DNA from: Reyranella sp.
GTDB lineage: Bacteria; Pseudomonadota; Alphaproteobacteria; Reyranellales; Reyranellaceae
Reading direction: 5' to 3'
Length of the DNA: 12,383 bases
NCBI GenBank assembly: GCA_030679805.1
Contig: JAUXST010000177.1
Coordinates: 1-12,383 of the forward strand
The stretch's first letter is position 1, and the number at the start of each line of letters is the position of its first letter. The position numbers and the translations under genes were made by a program. Positions 6,540 through 12,383 of this stretch are shown in pieces. The notes under the pieces were generated by a model. It ran no database searches, was not told the origin of the DNA, and was given only the letters and a program-made list of their open reading frames with translations.

Positions 6540-6980
6540 ATGCTCCGCTCTGTCCTGCTAGCAATCTTGATTGGCGTGACAGCTGCCGGCTGCAGCAGTG
6601 AAACTCCGGCAGAGCATAACTTCAGTCTCGTCTCGACGGGTATGACGCGCGAGCATATGTCCCGATTGCTCGGCATTCCCTGGAAGACGGATTTGTCATT
6701 CAAGCCCAGTGGCTATCTGGCGCTGATGAAAAAGGATAGGCTGGATAATGTCTACAAGCCTGCTGAAGGCAGGCCTGGCGTCTGGTACGATGTAAGCTCG
6801 TCAGAGTTCGCCGCTTTGGGCCTGCGCGCCGGCGCCTCTATAGCCGACGTCGAAGCATCGTTAGGGCAGCCGGCCAGCGAGTGCTCCCTATACTACGTGA
6901 ACGACGTCATCGGCCTCAAAGTGTGCTTCAAAGCAGGCCGAGTCCTTTCGAAGAACAAATATCACCTCCCGATAATCTAG
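6540..6980 (+). CDS. Small lipoprotein with two BamE/SmpA-like half-motifs
   Basis: The ATG at 6540 gives 146 residues beginning with a lipoprotein signal: basic Arg3, a hydrophobic stretch (4-13) and the lipobox VTAAGC with lipid-bearing Cys18. An open frame upstream to 6429 is ignored because it would place this signal internally. A GAAGG ribosome site lies about 10 bases before the ATG. Two segments share the spacing G-x-[S/T]-x8-L-G-x-P: residues 34-47 (GMTREHMSRLLGIP) and 98-111 (GASIADVEASLGQP). This pattern is typical of BamE/SmpA/OmlA-like outer-membrane lipoprotein domains. It is probably exported and anchored in a membrane facing the periplasm. Its coding sequence is visibly less GC-rich than neighbouring genes, suggesting a different history. 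The precise role is unknown. Confidence 0.8.
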   Translation: MLRSVLLAILIGVTAAGCSSETPAEHNFSLVSTGMTREHMSRLLGIPWKTDLSFKPSGYLALMKKDRLDNVYKPAEGRPGVWYDVSSSEFAALGLRAGASIADVEASLGQPASECSLYYVNDVIGLKVCFKAGRVLSKNKYHLPII

Positions 6981-6999
6981 GCGGGAATGTGCTTGTCGT

Positions 7000-8130
7000 T
7001 CACCCATGCGGCACCAAAATCTGCCGCACCGTCGCCACGTCCTGCAGGCGGTCGAAGCCCACGTTCAGCTCGTCGAAGCCGATGCGCTGGCTCACCATGC
7101 GATCAACCGGCAGCTTGCCCTGCTGGTAGAGCGCGATGAAGCGCGGGATGTCGCGCACCGGTACGCAGCTTCCCATGTAGCTGCCCTTGATGGTCTTCTC
7201 CTCGCTCACCAGCAGGCTCTGCTTGAACGAGAAATCGGCGACGATGGGCGAGAGGCCGGCCGACACCGTCGTGCCGCCCCAGCGTGTCACCAGATAGGCC
7301 GTCTCCATCGCCTTGATGGTGCCGGCGAGATCGAAGGCATAGTCGACGCCGCCGTCGGTGAGATCGCGCACCTGCTTCACATGATCGGCATCCTTGGCGT
7401 TCACCGTGTCGGTGGCGCCGAGCTGGCGGGCGAGGCCGAGCTTGTCGTCGGAGAGGTCGATGGCGACGATACGGCCGGCGCCCGCCAGCACCGCGCCCAT
7501 CAGGCCGCTGAGGCCGACGCCGCCCAGGCCGACGATGGCCACCGAGCTGCCGGGCTGGATCTGGGCGGTGTTGACCACCGCGCCCACGCCCGTCACCACG
7601 GCGCAGCCGAACAGGGCCGCCACGTCGAGCGGCAGGCTCTTGTCGATCACCACGATCGAGCCGCGGTCGACCACGGCATATTCGGCAAAGCAGGAGACGC
7701 CGGATTGATGGTTCACCGGCTTGCCGTCCCTATGGAGGCGATGATTGCCGGAGAGAAGCTGGCCCGCGGCGCGCGGCGTGATCGAACGCTCGCAGATATA
7801 GGGCCGGCCTTCGAGGCAGCGCCGGCAACGGCCGCAGCTCACGTTGAAGGTGAAGCAGACATGATCGCCCACCTTCACGTCGTGCACGCCCTTGCCCAGC
7901 TCGACGATCTCGCCCGAGCCCTCATGACCCAGTACGATCGGCACCGGACGCGGCCTGTCACCATTGATGAGAGACAAGTCGGAGTGGCAGAGGCCGGCGC
8001 CGCCCACCTTGACCAGCACCTCGCCCTCGCCGGGCGGATCGAGATCGACCTCGACGACATGGATGGGCTTCGACTTGGCGAAGGGCCGCGGCGCACCGCA
8101 GACCGTGAGAACGCCGGCTTTCATTTTCAT
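7000..8130 (-). CDS. Zinc-dependent alcohol dehydrogenase (MDR superfamily)
   Basis: The product is 376 residues, the normal length for class I/III-like medium-chain dehydrogenases. Catalytic zinc residues are Cys48 (GLCHSD), His69-Glu70 (LGHEGSGEIVELG) and Cys176 (FGCAVVTG). The structural zinc lobe is complete with Cys99, Cys102, Cys105 and Cys113. The Rossmann fold has GLGGVG at 201-206 and Asp225 at the end of the second strand, favouring NAD+ over NADP+. It would interconvert an alcohol and an aldehyde in the cytosol. Its ATG shares one base with the SDR stop (TAATG), and GGAGGA at 8139-8144 lies 8 bases before the ATG, inside the SDR coding end. The two are thus an operon and may act in sequence. 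The substrate is not determined. Confidence 0.95.
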   Translation of the reverse strand: MKMKAGVLTVCGAPRPFAKSKPIHVVEVDLDPPGEGEVLVKVGGAGLCHSDLSLINGDRPRPVPIVLGHEGSGEIVELGKGVHDVKVGDHVCFTFNVSCGRCRRCLEGRPYICERSITPRAAGQLLSGNHRLHRDGKPVNHQSGVSCFAEYAVVDRGSIVVIDKSLPLDVAALFGCAVVTGVGAVVNTAQIQPGSSVAIVGLGGVGLSGLMGAVLAGAGRIVAIDLSDDKLGLARQLGATDTVNAKDADHVKQVRDLTDGGVDYAFDLAGTIKAMETAYLVTRWGGTTVSAGLSPIVADFSFKQSLLVSEEKTIKGSYMGSCVPVRDIPRFIALYQQGKLPVDRMVSQRIGFDELNVGFDRLQDVATVRQILVPHG

Positions 8131-8873
8131 TATGCTATTCCTCCGTCGACCCGGACCAGCGATCCGGTGGTGAAGCTCGATTTGCTCGAGGCGAGATAGA
8201 GGGCCGCCGTCACGATCTCCTCCGGCTGGCCGCTGCGCTTGAGCGCCGCCGTCGGGTTGGCCTTGTGCTCTTCCGGCCAGGCCTTGGAAACATCGGTCAG
8301 GAAGCGACCGGGCGAGATGGTGTTGACACGCACCTTGGGCCCGTACTCGAAAGCGAAGGCCTCGGTGAGGGCGTTGAGCGCAGCCTTGGCACCGGCATAG
8401 GGCGCGATCTGCGGCCTCGGTCGCAGCGCGCCCGCACTCGAAATGTTGATGATCGAACCGCCATCGCCCTTGGCCATGCGGCTGCCGACCAGCGACATCA
8501 GCCGGAACGGCGCCTTGAAATTCAGCGACACGATGCGGTCGAAGAGCTGCTCGGAGGTTTCCAGCGACGAGGGCGCGAGCGGCGAGGAGCCGGCGTTGTT
8601 TACCAGGATATCGATCTTGCCGAAGGCGGCATAGGCCGCGTCGACCAGCCCATCCAGTTCCTGCCAATTGGCCACGTTGCAGGCATGGGTCGCGGCCTTG
8701 CGCCCCAGCGCGCGGACCTCGGCAGCGGCCTTGTCGCAGGTCTCGAGCTTGCGGCTGGTGACGAACACGTCGGCGCCGTGGGCGGCGAAGGCCTTCACCA
8801 TCTGGTAGCCCAGCCCGCGGCTGCCGCCGGTGACGAGGGCGACTTTGCCGGTGAGGTCGAAGTAGTTGCTCAT
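8130..8873 (-). CDS. Short-chain dehydrogenase/reductase (SDR)
   Basis: The product is 247 residues, a classical SDR. The nucleotide-binding motif TGGSRGLG lies at 15-22 and NNAG at 92-95. The catalytic residues are Ser145 or Ser146 (INISSAG), Tyr159 and Lys163 (YAGAK). ISPGRFLTD follows at 187-194, and the C-terminal VDGGIA is typical. Arg41 after the second strand suggests possible NADP(H) preference. The ATG at 8873 is chosen because the SDR fold starts there; a frame extending to 8903 adds ten unlikely residues. The ribosome site is weak (GGGAT). The gene lies 82 bp after the DUF1203 gene and is directly coupled to the ADH gene. The substrate is unknown; FabG-like and 3-hydroxyacid functions are both possible. 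Confidence 0.95.
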   Translation of the reverse strand: MSNYFDLTGKVALVTGGSRGLGYQMVKAFAAHGADVFVTSRKLETCDKAAAEVRALGRKAATHACNVANWQELDGLVDAAYAAFGKIDILVNNAGSSPLAPSSLETSEQLFDRIVSLNFKAPFRLMSLVGSRMAKGDGGSIINISSAGALRPRPQIAPYAGAKAALNALTEAFAFEYGPKVRVNTISPGRFLTDVSKAWPEEHKANPTAALKRSGQPEEIVTAALYLASSKSSFTTGSLVRVDGGIA

Positions 8874-8955
8874 GGGGCGATCCCACCACAACAAGCAGCA
8901 CACAACAACCGCGCCACCTCACCCTGCGGCACGTTCAGCGACGGCCGCTATGTCT

Positions 8956-9423
8956 TCAGGCGCGATCGATGCAGCCCGAATAGCAGCCGCGCTTTGCGTT
9001 GTGGACGTGGATGTAGGCGATGTCACGGTTGGCAAACAATCGCTCGATGACCGGCTCGAGGGATTGTCCTTCGACAACATCGGCATCAAGCATCATTCCC
9101 CGAGCGTCGTAGCCGCGCAGCGACAAAAGCCGCACCCGCATGACCTCAGGGACCTCGTTCACGCGATCATAAGGCTCTTCTGCACCCTCTCGTACGAATA
9201 TCGCATGACTCGCATGGTATGGCGTGTTGGCCGGTTGGCAGACGTGATTGAGCAACAGCACGGTTTCCCCCGGCTCGGCATCGCGCATTTCGATGCGGTC
9301 CGGATAGCCGGGCTTCTTGTCCACGAGGTAGCGAGTGACGCCGTGCCGGGCAAGTTCACCTTCTGGCAATCCATAGAGGTGTCGGAAGGGTTCCGGCGAA
9401 AGCCCTTTGATGCGGAAGTCCAT
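8956..9423 (-). CDS. DUF1203 family protein
   Basis: The product is 155 residues, spanning the usual length of DUF1203. Recognisable family features in order are FRIKGLSPEPFRHLYGLP (3-20), the DKKPGYPDRIEMRDAEPGE stretch (35-53), VLLLNHVCQPANTPYHAS (55-72), AIFVREG, VPEVMRVRLLSLRGYD, and the C-terminal IHVHNAKRGCYSG (138-150) with conserved His and Cys. These His/Cys positions could bind metal, but the function of the family is not established. The ATG at 9423 is supported by an excellent GGAGGAG ribosome site immediately upstream; an extension to 9450 is not needed. No signal peptide or membrane segment is visible. It is divergent from the transglutaminase gene and lies upstream of the SDR gene on the same strand. 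Confidence 0.85.
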   Translation of the reverse strand: MDFRIKGLSPEPFRHLYGLPEGELARHGVTRYLVDKKPGYPDRIEMRDAEPGETVLLLNHVCQPANTPYHASHAIFVREGAEEPYDRVNEVPEVMRVRLLSLRGYDARGMMLDADVVEGQSLEPVIERLFANRDIAYIHVHNAKRGCYSGCIDRA

Positions 9424-9443
9424 GATCTCCTCCTGTCGTATCT

Positions 9444-9467
9444 CGGCCAATTAGAGCCGGTTGGCCG
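9444..9467. promoter_or_regulatory. Inverted repeat between DUF1203 and transglutaminase genes
   Basis: CGGCCAA at 9444-9450 is exactly complementary to TTGGCCG at 9461-9467 with a 10-base spacer. It lies 21 bases upstream of the DUF1203 start and about 95 bases upstream of the sigma-54-like promoter. It could be a regulator-binding site for either gene. Confidence 0.35.
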
Positions 9468-9560
9468 CCACACGACTATCCGCTTCCGGCTTTGCAATTC
9501 AGGGCGCTTATATCGAGTATTCAGTGGCTGCTTGCGAAGAGTGGGCCTCGGCTTGGACAC

Positions 9561-9576
9561 TGGCATGTCGCTTGCT
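9561..9576 (+). promoter_or_regulatory. Sigma-54 (RpoN)-type -24/-12 promoter candidate
   Basis: TGGCATGTCGCTTGCT matches the consensus TGGCACG-N4-TTGCW at all but one position (T for C). The essential GG (9562-9563) and GC (9574-9575) are separated by exactly 10 bases, as RpoN requires. Transcription would begin near 9587, leaving a leader of about 23 bases before the ATG at 9610. An alternative sigma-70 reading, TTGGAC with TAGAAT at 18-bp spacing, is weaker. Confidence 0.5.
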
Positions 9577-9609
9577 TAGAATACTCCGGAGCGAAACAAG
9601 ACGGTCGTT

Positions 9610-12383
9610 ATGAGCATCCAAGTCGCGCTGCATCATCGAACGACCTACTGCTACGACCGGCCCGTGACGCTCGGCCCGCAGGTCGTGCGCCTGCGTCCGG
9701 CACCGCATTCGCGCACGCCGGTGCTGTCCTATTCGCTGAAAGTCACGCCGGCCGATCATTTCATCAACTGGCAGCAGGACCCGCAGGGCAATTACCTGGC
9801 GCGGCTGGTCTTCGCGGAGAAGACCGAAAAATTCGAGATCGTGGTCGATCTCGTGGCCGACATGTCGGTGATCAACCCCTTCGGCTTCTTCCTCGAGCCC
9901 GAAGCCGAGACCTGGCCCTTCGCCTACGACCCCGCACTCGCCGAGGAGATCGCGCCGTTTCGCAAGCTGGAACCTCCGGGGCCGCTGCTCAAGGCGTGGC
10001 TCGACAAGGTCGACGCCAAGAAGCTTCGCACGGTGGATTTCGTCGTCGGCCTCAATGCGCGGCTGCAGAAAGAGATCGGCTACATCGTGCGGATGGAGCC
10101 CGGGGTGCAGACCTGCGAGGAGACGCTGTCACTCGCCAAGGGCTCATGCCGCGACACCGGCTGGCTGCTGGTCACCATCATGCGCCACCTGGGTTTCGCC
10201 GCGCGCTTCGCCTCGGGTTACCTGATCCAGCTCAAACCCGACGAGAAGCCACTCGACGGACCCGAAGGCCCGACCGGCGACTTCACCGACCTCCACGCCT
10301 GGTGTGAAATCTATCTCCCCGGCGCGGGATGGATCGGGCTCGACCCGACCTCCGGCCTGCTGACGGGCGAAGGCCACATTCCGCTCGCCTGCACGCCCGA
10401 GCCGTCGAGCGCGGCGCCGATCGAGGGCGCGGTCGAGAAGTCTGAGGTCGAATTCGAACACGAGATGACCGTGGTGCGCGTGCGCGAGACGCCGCGCACG
10501 ACCAAGCCCTACACCGACGAACAATGGACAACGCTGCTCAAGGTCGGCGAAGCGATCGAAAGGGATATCGCCAAGGGCGACGTGCGCCTCACCATGGGCG
10601 GCGAGCCGACCTTCGTCTCGGTCGACGACATGGATGGCGCAGAATGGAACACGCTGGCGTTGGGACCGGAAAAGCGCCGCCTGGCGGGCGTGCTGTTCCG
10701 CAAGCTCGCCAATCGCTTCGCCCGGAAGCCGCTGCTGCATTTCGGCCAGGGCAAATGGTATCCCGGCGAGCAGCTGCCGCGCTGGGCACTGGGCTGCTTC
10801 TGGCGCAAGGACGGCCAGCCGATCTGGCGTGACCCGCACCTCACCGCCGTCGAATCCAAACCTGTCGGCGCCACGCCGCAGGCGGCGCAACGCTTTGCGC
10901 TGGCCATCGCCGAGCGGCTGCAACTCAATCCCGGCTACCTCTTCCCGGCGTTCGAAGACACCTGGTACTACCTCTGGCGCGAGCGGCGCTTGCCGAGCAA
11001 CGTCGCGGTCGACGCGGCCAAGGTGAAGGATCCGCTGGAGCGGGAACGGCTGGCGCGGGTCTTCGAGAATGGCCTTGAGGGCGCCGCAGGTTACGTGCTG
11101 CCGATCTCGCGCGAACACGGTGGCCGCAATGGCCATGGCGGGAATGGTAACGGACACGGCAATGGTCACGCGGGAAATGGACACGGGGGGCGTTGGCGCA
11201 GCGGGCCGTGGTTCCTGCGCACGGAGAAGTGCTACCTGATCCCCGGCGACTCGGCGCTGGGCTACCGCCTGCCGCTCGATTCACTGCCGTGGGTAGCGCC
11301 CGCGGATACCGACTTCATCGCCGCCCCCGATCCGATGGTGGTGTATCCCGACCTGCCGCCGCTCGACACCTTCCGGCGCGCCCCGGTGCTGCGCCGCCAG
11401 GAACGCGGGATCGCCCCCCACCCCAATGGCGACACCACCGGCGACGGCGATGCACGCCGCGAAGCCTGGCGCCGCGCACTGGCGCCCGACCTCGCGGGCC
11501 GGCCCGGCATCGGCGCGTCAGCCGGCGCCATCGTGCGCACGGCGATGTCGTTCGAGCCGCGCGACGGCCATCTCTATGTCTTTATGCCGCCGGTCGAGCG
11601 CACCGAGGATTATCTCGACCTGGTGGCGGCGGTGGAGGATACCGCCGAGGAACTGGGCCAGCCGGTCTTCATCGAAGGCTATCCGCCGCCGGGCGGCGAT
11701 TCGCGGCTGCTGAACTTCAGCGTCACGCCCGACCCCGGCGTGATCGAGGTCAACATCCACCCCTCGGCGAGTTGGCCCGAACTCGTGGAGCGCACCGAGA
11801 TCGTCTACGAGGAAGCGCGCACGACGCGGCTCGGCGCGCAGAAATTCATGATCGATGGCCGCCACACCGGCACCGGCGGCGGCAATCACTTCGTGCTGGG
11901 CGGTCCGTCGGCCCCCGACTCGCCGATGCTGCGCCGGCCCGATCTGCTGAAGAGCCTGTTGGGCTACTGGATCAACCATCCCTCGCTCTCGTACCTGTTC
12001 TCGGGCCTGTTCATCGGCCCGACCAGCCAGCATCCGCGCATCGACGAAGCGCGCAACGATTCGCTGCATGAGCTGGAGATCGCCTTCCGCCAGATCGCAC
12101 CCGGCAGACAGACGCCGCCGTGGCTGGTCGATCGTGTCTTCCGCAACCTGCTGGTCGACGCCACCGGCAACGCGCATCGTACCGAGTTCTGCATCGACAA
12201 GCTTTTCACGCCGGACAGCGCCGCCGGCCGGCGCGGGCTGCTCGAACTGCGCGCCTTCGAGATGCCGCCGCACTGGCGCATGAGCGTGGCCCAGCAGGCG
12301 CTGCTGCGCGGCCTGGTCGCAAAATTCTGGGAACGCCCCTACGAGCGGCCGCTCAGCCGCTGGGGCACGCGCCTGCACGACGA
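9610..12383 (+). CDS. Transglutaminase-like/DUF2126 fusion protein, 3' end cut by window
   Basis: The frame is open from the ATG at 9610 to the window end without a stop: 924 codons of a protein usually near 1100 residues. Residues 1-80 (IQVALHHRTTYCYDRPV...) are a bacterial transglutaminase N-terminal domain. The transglutaminase core follows with the likely triad Cys180 (KGSCRDTGW), His229 (DLHAW) and Asp245 (GLDPTSG). From about 310 comes DUF2126: TMGGEPTF (328-335), FGQGKWYPGEQLPRW (378-392), FIEGYPPPGGDSR, EVNIHP (713-718), the HTGTGGGNHFVLGG stretch (751-764) and EFCIDKLF. The HTGTGGGNH region recalls GCS2/glutamine-synthetase-like amide ligases, though I cannot confirm that homology. 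A Gly/His/Asn-rich insert spans 503-527. Homologues sit with ATP-grasp and alpha-E proteins in predicted peptide-modification clusters. The ribosome site is poor: the nearest GGAG is 18 bases from the ATG. Confidence 0.93.
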   Translation, partial: MSIQVALHHRTTYCYDRPVTLGPQVVRLRPAPHSRTPVLSYSLKVTPADHFINWQQDPQGNYLARLVFAEKTEKFEIVVDLVADMSVINPFGFFLEPEAETWPFAYDPALAEEIAPFRKLEPPGPLLKAWLDKVDAKKLRTVDFVVGLNARLQKEIGYIVRMEPGVQTCEETLSLAKGSCRDTGWLLVTIMRHLGFAARFASGYLIQLKPDEKPLDGPEGPTGDFTDLHAWCEIYLPGAGWIGLDPTSGLLTGEGHIPLACTPEPSSAAPIEGAVEKSEVEFEHEMTVVRVRETPRTTKPYTDEQWTTLLKVGEAIERDIAKGDVRLTMGGEPTFVSVDDMDGAEWNTLALGPEKRRLAGVLFRKLANRFARKPLLHFGQGKWYPGEQLPRWALGCFWRKDGQPIWRDPHLTAVESKPVGATPQAAQRFALAIAERLQLNPGYLFPAFEDTWYYLWRERRLPSNVAVDAAKVKDPLERERLARVFENGLEGAAGYVLPISREHGGRNGHGGNGNGHGNGHAGNGHGGRWRSGPWFLRTEKCYLIPGDSALGYRLPLDSLPWVAPADTDFIAAPDPMVVYPDLPPLDTFRRAPVLRRQERGIAPHPNGDTTGDGDARREAWRRALAPDLAGRPGIGASAGAIVRTAMSFEPRDGHLYVFMPPVERTEDYLDLVAAVEDTAEELGQPVFIEGYPPPGGDSRLLNFSVTPDPGVIEVNIHPSASWPELVERTEIVYEEARTTRLGAQKFMIDGRHTGTGGGNHFVLGGPSAPDSPMLRRPDLLKSLLGYWINHPSLSYLFSGLFIGPTSQHPRIDEARNDSLHELEIAFRQIAPGRQTPPWLVDRVFRNLLVDATGNAHRTEFCIDKLFTPDSAAGRRGLLELRAFEMPPHWRMSVAQQALLRGLVAKFWERPYERPLSRWGTRLHD
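11116..11190 (+). repeat. In-frame His/Gly/Asn-rich low-complexity insert
   Basis: Bases 11116-11190 encode residues 503-527 of the transglutaminase/DUF2126 protein, composed almost only of Gly, His and Asn with irregular NGHG and NGNG units. The DNA is degenerate GGNAAYGGNCAY-like repeats, suggesting expansion by slippage followed by drift. It lies between two conserved parts of DUF2126 and is probably an exposed flexible loop, possibly metal-binding. Confidence 0.8.

Noticed and set aside
6758..6774. GCCTGC/GCAGGC hairpin similar in core to the palindrome at 5402-5424
   Set aside because: Only 6-bp arms, a different loop, and it lies inside the lipoprotein coding sequence, so probably chance.
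7006..8199. Long + strand open frame opposite the alcohol dehydrogenase
   Set aside because: His/Ala/Glu-rich antisense shadow; all zinc and Rossmann motifs are on the - strand.
8874..8915. A/C-rich tract (T-poor on + strand) just upstream of the SDR start
   Set aside because: Looks like an unstructured leader; no repeat unit or known regulatory motif.
7000..8922. A single 640-residue - strand frame joining an SDR-like region to the alcohol dehydrogenase
   Set aside because: The first part is an out-of-frame shadow of the SDR gene; the real SDR lies in another frame and ends with TAATG at the dehydrogenase start.
10144..11184. Long - strand open frame opposite the transglutaminase/DUF2126 gene
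   Set aside because: Typical antisense shadow in GC-rich DNA; composition is low-complexity Arg/Ala/Gly and the + strand frame has clear domain motifs.
1..12383. CRISPR arrays, tRNA/rRNA genes, insertion sequences, attachment sites
   Set aside because: I saw no regularly spaced repeats, no tRNA-like cloverleaf ending in CCA, no transposase or integrase, and no flanking direct repeats around 4552-6999.

Overview
This is a GC-rich bacterial window whose codon use and gene content suggest an environmental alphaproteobacterium (Rhodospirillales- or Hyphomicrobiales-like). No rRNA or tRNA gene is present to fix the taxonomy. It holds 14 well-supported protein genes. The first (an Asp/Glu racemase-family protein) and the last (a transglutaminase/DUF2126 protein) are cut by the window ends.

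Left part (1-4551, + strand): a tight cluster encodes the racemase-family C-terminus, a fumarylacetoacetate-hydrolase-fold protein, a 12-TM MFS transporter and an NfsA-type flavin nitroreductase. The last three genes overlap at their ends. After a 347-bp gap with a near-consensus FNR/FixK-type box comes a XylE-like extradiol dioxygenase. Together these look like uptake and breakdown of an aromatic, possibly nitroaromatic, compound. The substrate cannot be read from the sequence.

Middle part (4552-6999): a patch of small, mostly accessory genes that is visibly less GC-rich around 6400-6980. It contains a GNAT acetyltransferase, an MNT-type nucleotidyltransferase without its usual HEPN partner, one or two small unknown ORFs beside a perfect 10-bp-arm palindrome, a toxin-first higBA module, and a small lipoprotein with two BamE/SmpA-like half-motifs.

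Right part (7000-12383): on the - strand, a DUF1203 protein is followed by an SDR oxidoreductase and a zinc alcohol dehydrogenase whose stop and start codons share a base (TAATG). Divergent from these is a very large + strand gene, open from 9610 to the window end: a transglutaminase-core domain fused to DUF2126, with a His/Gly/Asn-rich insertion. A good sigma-54 -24/-12 promoter match lies just upstream of it. This family belongs to a poorly understood peptide-modification context (ATP-grasp, alpha-E, transglutaminase), whose other members would be expected just beyond the right edge.
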